Positions 56,106-64,000 of a stretch of DNA of 64,000 nt are shown piece by piece. A model generated the notes under the pieces. That model worked only from the letters and a program-made list of their open reading frames with translations, did not search any database and had not been told where the DNA came from. The position numbers and the translations under genes were made by a program. Source of the stretch: Thermoplasmata archaeon (GTDB lineage: Archaea; Thermoplasmatota; Thermoplasmata; Lutacidiplasmatales; UBA184); contig JAKIWG010000003.1 in NCBI GenBank assembly GCA_022750155.1, positions 35,351-99,350 of the forward strand, read 5' to 3'. Positions within the stretch are counted from its first letter, which is position 1. Every line of letters begins with the position of its first letter.

Positions 56106-57877
56106 CCGGAACGCCACGAAACGGGGCGCCGTCGTCATCGATAAGAGAGCGACCCGGTGTCGTACGCGGGGTCGGACCGGTGGGAGGGGGAGCCGAATCG
56201 GGGGAGGCGGTTCCCCCCCCGACGCCCGTCGGGACCGGTAAGGTCGGGCTCAGTTCGACCGGGGTCTTCCTCGTCACGATCCTGATCCAACTGGTCGGCT
56301 ACGTTCCGACCTTCTTCTTCGCCCGGGGGATCGGCCAGGCGGTCGACGGCAAGGCGCTCCTCGGGACGATCCAGCTGTTCCTGCTCGTCGCGAGCTCGAT
56401 CAACGGGATCGGCGACCTCCGGATCGGGTCGGCGTTCATCTACTTCGTCGCGCGCGGCCAGTCCCCGAAGGAGGGGGCCACGACGTACCTCGGGTTCCGG
56501 CTGGCGATGGTCGGACTCGCCGGGACGGTCCTGTTCCTGCTCGCCCCCTCGCTCCATCTGTCGATGACCGACACCTTGGAGATGTTCGGGATTTGGATGA
56601 CGTTCCCCGTATTCTGGTCCCTTTCGACCCTCTACACCCAGGTCTATGTGGCGACCGGCCGTTCGACGTTCAGCCAGACCCCATTGCTCATCGAGTCGAT
56701 CGTGCGAGGGGCCGCACTCACCTACGTGGCCCTGTACCTGACGGGGCTCAACGACCCCACCGGCGTGCCGGTCCCGCTGGCGACGGTCAACAGCCCGCTG
56801 ACCGCCCTTTGGGCGATGACCATCGCCTACGCGCTGGGCGTCGCGGCCTCGACGATCTACTCGCTACCCGTGGTCGTGAGGAACTGGGGGAAGTTCAGCG
56901 TGAGGGAGGGGACCCGCCTCTTCCGGTGGGCCTGGCCGCTGATGGGGAGCCTCATCCTCCTCTATCTCTCGGGCAACGTCATCCAGTTTTTCGTCGTCGC
57001 CGAGCTCAACACCCACTGGTACAACGTCTTCCTCGCGGCGAACGGCTACCGGATTCTCGCCCTCGCCCTGCCGACGGCGGTCGCGGTGCCCCTCTTCCCG
57101 CACCTGTCCTCCCTCCACAAGCACCTGGAGTACCACGCGATCCGTTCACGGACGTGGCAGGCCCTTCGGTACACGGCGATGGTCGTCGTGCCGGGGGTCG
57201 TCGCCCTCGTGGTCTATCGGGTGAATTTCCTCAACATCATGTATTCCTCCACGTACGCCACCGAGGGGTCGGACATGCTCGCGCTTCTGGCCCTCTCGGC
57301 GATCCCCACCGCGTTGAGCGGGATCATCGGTACCTCCCTCAATTCGGTCGGGCAGCAGCGATTGGAGCTCTACCTGACCTCGCTACAGGTCGTGATCCTG
57401 GTCATCGTGGCGGTGCTCCTGATCCGCCCGGTCTACCCCGCCACTCTCCTGAACATCCCCGGCAACGACGGGGCCGGGTGGGCCGTCTTGCTCTCCTCGA
57501 TCGGCGCCCTCGCGCTCAACACGTACTTCATGGAACGGCTGCTCGCCGTCCGGATCCAGTGGCGGCCGATCATGACGATCGCGGCGAGCGCGGGGGTGGC
57601 GTTCCTCGCCGTGGCGAGCCTCAACGACTTCGTGAACGTCAACCGGTACTACATCCTCGCCGGGGCCCTCGCGCTGGGATTCGGGGTGTACGGCCTCATG
57701 CTCGTCGCGAGCGGAGAGCTGACGAAGGAGGACGCCCGACGCATCAGTCAGTTCTTGGGATTGCCCCGCTCCGTGGGGGTCGCCGTCGCGAAGATATGCT
57801 GGCGGGAGTCGTGGCCGGACCTGGAACCGGCAGGACCCGGCGAGGCGAAGGGCCTCACGGAGCCGCCCGGGGGTTGA
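56102..57877 (+). CDS. Oligosaccharide flippase / polysaccharide biosynthesis (Wzx/MATE-like) membrane protein
   Basis: About 12-14 hydrophobic segments; GVFLVTILIQLVGYVPTFFFARGIGQAVDGKALLGTIQLFLLVASSINGIGDLRIGSAFIYFVARGQSP. Confidence 0.75.
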   Translation: MTGTPRNGAPSSSIRERPGVVRGVGPVGGGAESGEAVPPPTPVGTGKVGLSSTGVFLVTILIQLVGYVPTFFFARGIGQAVDGKALLGTIQLFLLVASSINGIGDLRIGSAFIYFVARGQSPKEGATTYLGFRLAMVGLAGTVLFLLAPSLHLSMTDTLEMFGIWMTFPVFWSLSTLYTQVYVATGRSTFSQTPLLIESIVRGAALTYVALYLTGLNDPTGVPVPLATVNSPLTALWAMTIAYALGVAASTIYSLPVVVRNWGKFSVREGTRLFRWAWPLMGSLILLYLSGNVIQFFVVAELNTHWYNVFLAANGYRILALALPTAVAVPLFPHLSSLHKHLEYHAIRSRTWQALRYTAMVVVPGVVALVVYRVNFLNIMYSSTYATEGSDMLALLALSAIPTALSGIIGTSLNSVGQQRLELYLTSLQVVILVIVAVLLIRPVYPATLLNIPGNDGAGWAVLLSSIGALALNTYFMERLLAVRIQWRPIMTIAASAGVAFLAVASLNDFVNVNRYYILAGALALGFGVYGLMLVASGELTKEDARRISQFLGLPRSVGVAVAKICWRESWPDLEPAGPGEAKGLTEPPGG

Positions 57878-57987
57878 GCGGGAATCCACGGGGCGAGCCC
57901 CCATCCGAAGACGGGGAATGAGACACCCACTCATGGGGCGAACTCTTAAGACGGCCTCCGGCGTTTCGTAGGGTGAGGCGATTCACC

Positions 57988-58380
57988 ATGATCCAAGTGG
58001 AGGTCAAGCCCGAAGCGATGAGCCAGGTCCGCCGACTCATCGCGGGTCAAAAGCCCGACATCGCGGTCCGCGTCTACGCCCAGCCCGGCGGCGGAGGCTG
58101 CTGCGGAGGGGGAGGCGGTGCCGTCCAGTTCGGCATGGCGTTCGCCAAGCCGCGGGCGGATGACGAGGTCGTGAAGATCGACGGGTTCTCGGTCATCGTC
58201 GACCCGACGAGCGCCCAGTTCGTGAACGGCGCGGTCATCGACTACGTCGAGGACATCCAGGAGTCCGGATTCAAGATCACCAACCCTAGCCTGCCCGAGC
58301 CGGACGACGCGGGGAAGGCGGGCGGTTGCGGCTCCTGCGGCAGCAGCTCGGAAAAGGGCGGCGGCTGCGGCTGCGGATAG
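57988..58380 (+). CDS. A-type Fe-S carrier (IscA/HesB-like) with Gly/Cys-rich insert and tail
   Basis: VRVYAQPGGGGCCGGGGGAVQFGMAF...VDGFSVIVDPTSAQFVNGAVIDYVEDIQESGFKITNPS...GGCGSCGSSSEKGGGCGCG. Confidence 0.75.
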   Translation: MIQVEVKPEAMSQVRRLIAGQKPDIAVRVYAQPGGGGCCGGGGGAVQFGMAFAKPRADDEVVKIDGFSVIVDPTSAQFVNGAVIDYVEDIQESGFKITNPSLPEPDDAGKAGGCGSCGSSSEKGGGCGCG

Positions 58381-58392
58381 CGCGGGGGCCCT

Positions 58393-58410
58393 GACCGCCG
58401 TCAGGCGGTC
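58393..58410. terminator. 7-bp perfect hairpin between convergent genes
   Basis: gaccgcc-gtca-ggcggtc, 12 nt after the IscA-like stop and 9 nt after the minus-strand Cys-rich ORF stop. Confidence 0.45.
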
Positions 58411-58419
58411 TGGCACCGG

Positions 58420-58557
58420 TTAGCGTTCCGAAGAGCATCCCGGGCAGCACGGGGCGTTCACCGAGCAACAGGCGCAGCACCGGCAGCACGCGGCGCAATC
58501 GCAACAGGCACAGGAGAGTCTCGGGAGCGCGTCCACTGGAGGATCTCGATCGCTCAC
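58420..58557 (-). CDS. Putative 45-aa cysteine-rich peptide (metallothionein-like composition)
   Basis: GTG-initiated: VSDRDPPVDALPRLSCACCDCAACCRCCACCSVNAPCCPGCSSER*; 13 Cys in the last 30 residues; in-frame extension to 58761 possible. Confidence 0.4.
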   Translation of the reverse strand: MSDRDPPVDALPRLSCACCDCAACCRCCACCSVNAPCCPGCSSER

Positions 58558-58778
58558 CGCTCGTCCCGGAAGACCCCCAACCCCCTTGGGGTCAAAGAAA
58601 TGTTCGGTCGGAGCGATTTGGGGTGGGGTCAGCCTCCCCCCCGTAACGGAGGGGGGAGACGGCGTGGAAGTGGCCAGGTCGGTCGGACCGTGAGGGGCCG
58701 AAGCGACCGGCTCCCAGGACGGGCCCGGGCCGCGCGAGTTAGTTCCATTTAATAGCCGCACGAAGGTCGGCGGTCCCC

Positions 58779-59708
58779 ATGTCGCCCGAGGCGCTCGTCG
58801 CGGACCGAGTCCGCAAGACCTACCGGGTCCGGGGAGGCGCCCCGGTCGACGCCCTGTCCGGGGTGTCGCTGCGCGTGGGGAAGGGCGAACGCGTGGCCCT
58901 CCTGGGCCGCAACGGCGCGGGCAAGACGACGTTCTTGAAGATTGCCTCCACCCTGCTCGCCCCGACCTCCGGCACCGTGTCGGTGTTTGGTCACGAGGTC
59001 CAGGCCGAGGCGGACATCGTGCGGTCGTCGATCGCCGTCGTACCCCAGGAAGGCAAACCGTTCTTCCACTTGACGCCGCGAGAGCAGGTCTACACCTACC
59101 TGCGCGCCCGGGGATTCGATCGGGCGAGCGCCAAGACGCGTACCGGGGAGGCGCTCGCGCAGATGGAGCTCGAGGAGGTCGCCGACCGGCTCAACATCAC
59201 GCTCTCCGGGGGTCAGCGTCAGAGGACGATGGTGGCGACGGTGATCGCCACGGAGGCGCCGCTCCTCTTCCTGGACGAACCGACCATCGGGATGGACCCG
59301 TTCGCCCGCCGCGGGGTTTGGGAGTCGATGCGCCGCCTGACGAGGAGGGGGTCGACGATCCTCCTGACCACCCACTACCTCGACGAGGCGGAGGCGCTCT
59401 CCCACCGGCTCTACATCATCGAGCGGGGCCGGGTGCTGGTCGACGGGAGCGCGGAAGGGCTCAAGAAAGAGGTCGGAGGCACCCTGCGGGTATCGATCCG
59501 AGGCGGGCAGGATCTCGCGGAGACGTTCTCCTCCTTCGGTTCCCTGGTCCGGGACCCGGAAGCGTTGCACATCATCACGACCCCCGAGCGGCTGGTCGAG
59601 ATCATGGGCGTGGCGGTGGGGATGCGCCTGACCGCCACCGTCGGTCCCGTCACGCTCGAAGAGGCGTTCCTGAAGGTCGTCGGCCGGTCGATCGACGCGG
59701 AGAACTGA
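58779..59708 (+). CDS. ABC transporter ATP-binding protein (DrrA-type exporter)
   Basis: LLGRNGAGKTTFLKIASTLLAPTSGTVSVFG, LSGGQRQRTMVATVIATEAPLLFLDEPTIGMDPFARR, C-terminal DrrA-like domain. Confidence 0.93.
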   Translation: MSPEALVADRVRKTYRVRGGAPVDALSGVSLRVGKGERVALLGRNGAGKTTFLKIASTLLAPTSGTVSVFGHEVQAEADIVRSSIAVVPQEGKPFFHLTPREQVYTYLRARGFDRASAKTRTGEALAQMELEEVADRLNITLSGGQRQRTMVATVIATEAPLLFLDEPTIGMDPFARRGVWESMRRLTRRGSTILLTTHYLDEAEALSHRLYIIERGRVLVDGSAEGLKKEVGGTLRVSIRGGQDLAETFSSFGSLVRDPEALHIITTPERLVEIMGVAVGMRLTATVGPVTLEEAFLKVVGRSIDAEN

Positions 59709-59713
59709 CGGGG

Positions 59714-60472
59714 TTGACGCTCTCGACCACCCGACCCCGCGCGTTCCGGGGGCTCCTCGCCTTCGCGGAGACGGAGCTGCGGGTCCAGCTCCACGAGGAG
59801 GCGGCGATCCTCACCTCGATGGTCGTCCAGGTCGTCCTGCTGATCTTCGTGTCGATCCTCGCCCCCTCCCTCCTCGGGGTGGCGCTCGTCGGGGCGATCG
59901 TCTTCTCGTTCTTCGCGCTGGGCCAGCGCGTCCTGAACGAGGCGGCGTTCATCCGGGTCGACCACCGGTTGAACGAGCTGTACCTCGCCTCCCCTCTCGC
60001 CCCGGAGTCCTACTTCTTCGGGTTGAGCCTCGGGGTCATGGTCGCCTACCTCGCACCGATCCTGTTGGTGGCCCTCGCCGCGGAGCTGGTCGTCCATTTC
60101 ACCCTCGTCTCAGCGGTCACCATCGTACTGAGTGTCGTCGCGGTCTGGCTGTTCTCCTGCTCCATCGGGTACATCGTCTCAACTCTGTTCCGGGACATGC
60201 GGGCGATATGGCCCTGGGCCAGCCTATTGTACAACCTGTTCGGCGTACTCCCGCCGGTCTTCTACCCGATCACGAGCGCCCCGGTGGCCATCCGCTGGAT
60301 CTCCCTCTTCCTGCCGCCGAGCGCGGCGACCGCGCTCATCAACGAGACGATCACCCCGGCGAACCTGACCGGCCTCCAGATCTTCCTCGCCGCGGCGTCG
60401 TTGGCCGTCGAGGCCGCCCTCGTCTTCCTGTTCGCGATCTACTGGGCGCGCCGGTCCGTCCGGGAGGAGTAG
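59714..60472 (+). CDS. ABC-2 type transporter permease
   Basis: Six hydrophobic segments; FRDMRAIWPWASLLYNLFGVLPPVFYPIT; TTG start chosen. Confidence 0.82.
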   Translation: MTLSTTRPRAFRGLLAFAETELRVQLHEEAAILTSMVVQVVLLIFVSILAPSLLGVALVGAIVFSFFALGQRVLNEAAFIRVDHRLNELYLASPLAPESYFFGLSLGVMVAYLAPILLVALAAELVVHFTLVSAVTIVLSVVAVWLFSCSIGYIVSTLFRDMRAIWPWASLLYNLFGVLPPVFYPITSAPVAIRWISLFLPPSAATALINETITPANLTGLQIFLAAASLAVEAALVFLFAIYWARRSVREE

Positions 60473-61237
60473 GTGGAGACCGACGCGGCCGCCCCGACCC
60501 TGCCCCGCGACGGAGAGGTCCTGCCGGCGTTCGCCATCATCGGCTGGCGGTGGATCAGCCGCAACCCGGCCTCGACGATCGCGCCCATCCTGCTCCCGTT
60601 CATCTTCCTCTACTTCCTGCGGATCATCTCGCCGGCGAGCCTGTTCCCGCTCGAGATCATCGGAGCGATGCTCTTCACGACGCAGAACATCGGTAGTTGG
60701 GTCCTCGGCGACTCGGCCACCTGGCGGTTGGAGAGCGGGCTCCAGAGCCTGTTCGTAGCCTCCCCGATGGGAAAGGTCCGCTACCTTCTGGGGATCGCGT
60801 TCTCGAACCTCATCCCCGCGGCCCCGGCGCTCGTGGTCCTTGCCGTGATGCTCGCCCTCGTCACGCCCGTTCCCCTCCTGGCGTGGCCGGTGCTCGTCGG
60901 GGCGATCCTCGTGCTCTGGGTCCTCTTCTCGGCGATCGGCGTCGCGATCTCGAGCCGCCTCAGCACCCAGCGGCAGATCTGGCCGATCGGGAACCTGACG
61001 TTCACGGTCCTCGGAATGCTCTCCCCTCTGTACTATCCGCTCTCGGTCCTCCCCCCGGCCTGGCAGTTCGCGGCGCGTTTCCTCCCGGCCACGTACGCCG
61101 CCCTCCTCGTCCAGGGGGTCGTCGGGGTGACCCCGGCGAGCTTCGGAACCCTGCTGAGCTATGGAGGGCTCCTCCTCGTCTCGGCAGGGGTGGGGACCCT
61201 GCTCGCGCTGCAGCTGTACAAGTGGCAGGAAGGCTGA
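60473..61237 (+). CDS. ABC-2 type transporter permease (second subunit)
   Basis: Six hydrophobic segments; QRQIWPIGNLTFTVLGMLSPLYYPLSVLPPAWQFAARFLPATYAA; abuts first permease. Confidence 0.82.
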   Translation: METDAAAPTLPRDGEVLPAFAIIGWRWISRNPASTIAPILLPFIFLYFLRIISPASLFPLEIIGAMLFTTQNIGSWVLGDSATWRLESGLQSLFVASPMGKVRYLLGIAFSNLIPAAPALVVLAVMLALVTPVPLLAWPVLVGAILVLWVLFSAIGVAISSRLSTQRQIWPIGNLTFTVLGMLSPLYYPLSVLPPAWQFAARFLPATYAALLVQGVVGVTPASFGTLLSYGGLLLVSAGVGTLLALQLYKWQEG

Positions 61238-61409
61238 GTTCGGCCGCGCGACCGACCCACAACGTTCATGCCTACCGCCGGCATGGAACTGTCGGTGCGC
61301 TCCGAGAACGGCCTGGGTTGGCACGAGAGCCCGGTAGGGGCGGCGCATGGCCCGGGCACCCGAGCGATCGCCGCCGGTACATCCACAAAAGGAGGGTCGT
61401 AGACCACCG

Positions 61410-61727
61410 ATGGGGAACGATGAGTTCGATGAGATCCTGTCCGCCCTCGACCGGGAGACCGCTCGGATCCGCGTGCGCGCCGAGCCGAGACGCTACAACA
61501 AGCCGGCGACGGTCATCTCCGGGTTCCCCCCGGGCGTGGACCTCGCCGAGACCGTCCGCTCGCTGAAGAACCGGCTCGCCACCGGCGGTTCGGTCGTCGA
61601 CGGGGAGGTCTACCTGCAGGGGGACCACCGGGCGAGGATCCGCGATGAGCTCTCCAAGCTCGGGTTCGACCCGCAGACCGTCGAGGTCTCGAACGCCCAG
61701 TTGCCGAAGCGGGGCCGTCGCGGCTAG
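61410..61727 (+). CDS. Translation initiation factor aIF1 (SUI1 family)
   Basis: ARIRVRAEPRRYNKPATVISGFPPGVDLAETVRSLKNRLATGGSVVDGEVYLQGDHRARIRDELSKLGF. Confidence 0.92.
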   Translation: MGNDEFDEILSALDRETARIRVRAEPRRYNKPATVISGFPPGVDLAETVRSLKNRLATGGSVVDGEVYLQGDHRARIRDELSKLGFDPQTVEVSNAQLPKRGRRG

Positions 61728-61744
61728 GGTAGTTTGAGGGAGCG

Positions 61745-61759
61745 CCGCAGTTTCTGCGG
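61745..61759 (+). terminator. 6-bp hairpin downstream of aIF1
   Basis: ccgcag-ttt-ctgcgg within 20 nt of the stop codon. Confidence 0.35.
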
Positions 61760-61872
61760 TGGAAAACTCTGTCCTACCGTAGGGGCGGCGCCTTTTGGCC
61801 ATGAACGTGCGCCGAATGTGCCGTTCGTTGACCCTATAAGTCGCCGGGGCTCCGCCCTCGTGAGGGAGTCCG

Positions 61873-62730
61873 ATGGTCGCATATGCTCACCCCGAAGCGC
61901 TCGTCGAGAACGATTGGCTCGCCCAGCACCTCGATGACCCGAAGGTGCGGATCGCCGAGGTCGACTACGACCCTATGGCGAACTTTGCCGTCGGCCACAT
62001 CCCCGGCGCCCAGCTGTTCGACTGGCGGAAGGACATCAATGACCCCGTCAAGCGCGACCTGCTCTCGCGGGAGGCCCTCACGGCCTTGTTCCATCGGGCG
62101 GGGATCGCCCCGGACACGACCCTCGTGCTCTACGGCGACTTCAACAACTGGTTCGCGGCGTTCGCGTTCTGGGTGTTCAAGTACTACGGGTTCAAGGACG
62201 TCCGGATCCTGAACGGCGGCCGCAAGAAGTGGGTCTCCGAGGACCGGGCCTTCACCAAGGAGGTCGTCTCGGTCCCCCCCGGTTCGTTCCAGGCGCACGC
62301 GCCGGACGAGAAGCTGAGGGCGTACTACGACACGGTTCACGCCGGGCTCGACCACGTCAAATCCGGCGCGCTACGGCTCGTCGACGTACGGGGACCGAAG
62401 GAGTTCAGCGGCGAGATCACCGCACCCCCGGAGTACCCGACGGAGCACGCCCAGCGGGGGGGCCACATCCCCGGCGCCGCGAACATTCCGTGGGCCCAGG
62501 CCGTCAACGACGACGGGACGTTCAAGAGTCGCGAGCAGCTCGAGGCGATCTACCATCCCAAGGGGATCACCGGTCGAGAGCCGGTCATCACCTACTGCCG
62601 GATCGGGGAGCGCTCGAGCCACACCTGGTTCGTCCTCAGCTACCTGCTCGGATTTCCGGATGTGAAGAACTACGACGGGTCGTGGACGGAATGGGGAAAC
62701 CTGATCCGTTCCCCGATCGAGAAGCCGTAA
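61873..62730 (+). CDS. Thiosulfate/3-mercaptopyruvate sulfurtransferase (tandem rhodanese)
   Basis: LVENDWLAQHLDDPKVRIAEVDYD...; active-site loop TYCRIGERSSHTWFVL. Confidence 0.93.
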   Translation: MVAYAHPEALVENDWLAQHLDDPKVRIAEVDYDPMANFAVGHIPGAQLFDWRKDINDPVKRDLLSREALTALFHRAGIAPDTTLVLYGDFNNWFAAFAFWVFKYYGFKDVRILNGGRKKWVSEDRAFTKEVVSVPPGSFQAHAPDEKLRAYYDTVHAGLDHVKSGALRLVDVRGPKEFSGEITAPPEYPTEHAQRGGHIPGAANIPWAQAVNDDGTFKSREQLEAIYHPKGITGREPVITYCRIGERSSHTWFVLSYLLGFPDVKNYDGSWTEWGNLIRSPIEKP

Positions 62731-62749
62731 TCCCCGCGAAGCTCGCAGA

Positions 62750-63463
62750 CTATCGCCCGGCGGAGCCGTCGGCGCGGCGCCGCCTCGGTACGGGGCGTTC
62801 CTCCCGCCGTACGAGGAAATGGTGGAGGTTCCCATCGACCCGGTGGTGCAGCACCGAGTGCCCGGTCCGGTCGGACCACCGGACCATCTCGAGAGGGCTC
62901 GTTGCGTCGTCGGTGACCAGGAGCGTCACCTCGCCGGGGGGTCGCTGTTGAAGGGCCTCGTCCAGGCGCGCAAGGATCGCCTGGCACTCCGCCCCGATCT
63001 CGTACAGCTCCTGGTCCGGCATCGCCGGGTAGCAGTGGACCCGCCACTCTGCGACCTTGCGGCGCAGCGCCTCACGTACCTCGGGGGCCGGCGCGAGCCC
63101 GGAACCCGGACGGACCGGCTCAAAGGGACGGATCCGCGCGATCCATCCCTGCTCATAGGGGGCGTCGTTGATCGTTCGGGGACGGGCCTCGAGGGAACGG
63201 TTTCGCTCGACGACCTCGGCATCGACTGGCAACCGGACGGCGCCCGTGTACCGAACGCTCTCGACCGTCGCCACGCTCCGCCCGAGTGCCTGGACGCCCT
63301 CGATCGGACGGAAGCCGATGGATACGAACCGGCCGGCGAACGACGCGAGGACCGAGGTCACGCCGAGGGTGGCCGTCCCGTCCGCCGGGTCCGGCTTCAG
63401 CCAGACGTCCCGCTCGATGTCGTAGAGACGGTCGTCGGGCAGCGGGCATCCATCGACGTCCAC
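62750..63463 (-). CDS. GcvH-like domain fused to TusA-like domain; lipoylation lysine replaced by Arg
   Basis: N-term DVWLKPDPADGTATLGVTSVLASFAGRFVSIGF...VATVESVRYTGAVRLPVDAEVVERNRSLEARPRTINDAPYEQGWIARIRP; C-term YEIGAECQAILARLDEALQQRPPGEVTLLVTDDATSPLEMVRWSDRTGHSVLHHRVDGNLHHFLVRR. Confidence 0.75.
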   Translation of the reverse strand: MDVDGCPLPDDRLYDIERDVWLKPDPADGTATLGVTSVLASFAGRFVSIGFRPIEGVQALGRSVATVESVRYTGAVRLPVDAEVVERNRSLEARPRTINDAPYEQGWIARIRPFEPVRPGSGLAPAPEVREALRRKVAEWRVHCYPAMPDQELYEIGAECQAILARLDEALQQRPPGEVTLLVTDDATSPLEMVRWSDRTGHSVLHHRVDGNLHHFLVRREERPVPRRRRADGSAGR

Positions 63464-63500
63464 CGTACTCGGAGACCGGGCGGGGTCTTACGGCTATCCA

Positions 63501-63761
63501 GTGTCCCGCGTCCGACCTCGAGCCGCCGTCACCAGTACTTTTTTCCCCCGCGACCGGTTCCCGCGGTGCGTGAGAGTGCACGCCGAGCTGCCGCTGGCGG
63601 AGCCTCCTAGGAACCGTTGCCGTTGCGGACACCCCCCGACGTCGCACATGAAGGTCGTACCGGTGTCGGAGCGCGCGGACGGGAGCTTCCGGCTGGACCC
63701 GGTGGGTCCGTGCGCGCAATGCGGCGAAGCTGCATGTCGGCGGTACACCGCCGGAGGCTGA
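63501..63761 (+). CDS. Small putative zinc-binding protein (start uncertain)
   Basis: RNRCRCGHPPTSHMKVVPVSERADGSFRLDPVGPCAQCGEAACRRYTAGG; CxCGH...CxxCGxxxC. Confidence 0.5.
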   Translation: MSRVRPRAAVTSTFFPRDRFPRCVRVHAELPLAEPPRNRCRCGHPPTSHMKVVPVSERADGSFRLDPVGPCAQCGEAACRRYTAGG

Positions 63762-63837
63762 ACTCGGCCGGTCCCGCGGTGGGGTGGCGCGCGACGGTCG
63801 GGTAAAGGTACATCTGCGGTCTCTTGGTGGGGGCTCC

Positions 63838-64000
63838 ATGCCACCGGTGGGCCGGGCTGCATGGGCCGCCGGCTCGACCCTCTTCATCGCCCTGCTCCTC
63901 TCGATCCCCGCGATCGGGTCTTCGTCCCACGCCACGCCGCCCAGACCAGGAACCATGCCGTCGATCGCGGCGGGCGTCCAGGAATCCTGGGTCGGGATGG
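63838..64000 (+). CDS. Secreted/surface protein N-terminus (truncated at window edge)
   Basis: ATG then signal peptide MPPVGRAAWAAGSTLFIALLLSIPAIGSSSHATPPRPG..., frame open to window end. Confidence 0.55.
   Translation, partial: MPPVGRAAWAAGSTLFIALLLSIPAIGSSSHATPPRPGTMPSIAAGVQESWVGM

Overview
This 64-kb window is a GC-rich, densely coded archaeal chromosome segment. It has a single-stranded archaeal-type information-processing repertoire and Thermoplasmata-like surface proteins, but lineage placement is inference. No rRNA, CRISPR array or transposase was seen. Core modules: (i) the end of uS12, then uS7 and EF-2; (ii) a psmA-SBDS-rrp4-rrp41-rrp42-eL43-rpo12 (proteasome/exosome) superoperon on the minus strand, including a 44-aa Rpo12 missing from the ORF track; (iii) repair and nucleotide genes (MGMT, RadB, Lhr-type helicase, UvrB, tandem thymidylate-kinase-like genes, PurQ); (iv) MoeA/MoaA, GlyRS, Trm1, THEP1, LarE; (v) a surface/secreted protein region (tandem kelch proteins, a beta-helix/PKD protein, an Asp-box/multi-TM protein); (vi) a BtuFCD-like ABC importer; (vii) an intron-containing tRNA-Trp(CCA); (viii) a VKOR/DsbA-like pair; (ix) an IscA-like protein facing an unannotated 45-aa cysteine-rich ORF, next to a DrrA-type exporter; (x) a rhodanese converging on a GcvH-like/TusA-like fusion that lacks the lipoyl lysine. 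The observations I rate highest are: the EF-2 with unusual P-loop and switch I motifs (AHIHHGKT...ARLLTI), which hits both positions that ligate the monovalent cation in translational GTPases; the GcvH-like/TusA-like fusion with Lys->Arg at the lipoylation site; the 13-Cys micro-ORF; and the tRNA-Trp intron, which carries a 10-nt complement to its own anticodon loop and 5' splice site. All homology calls are from reading translations by eye; no searches were run.
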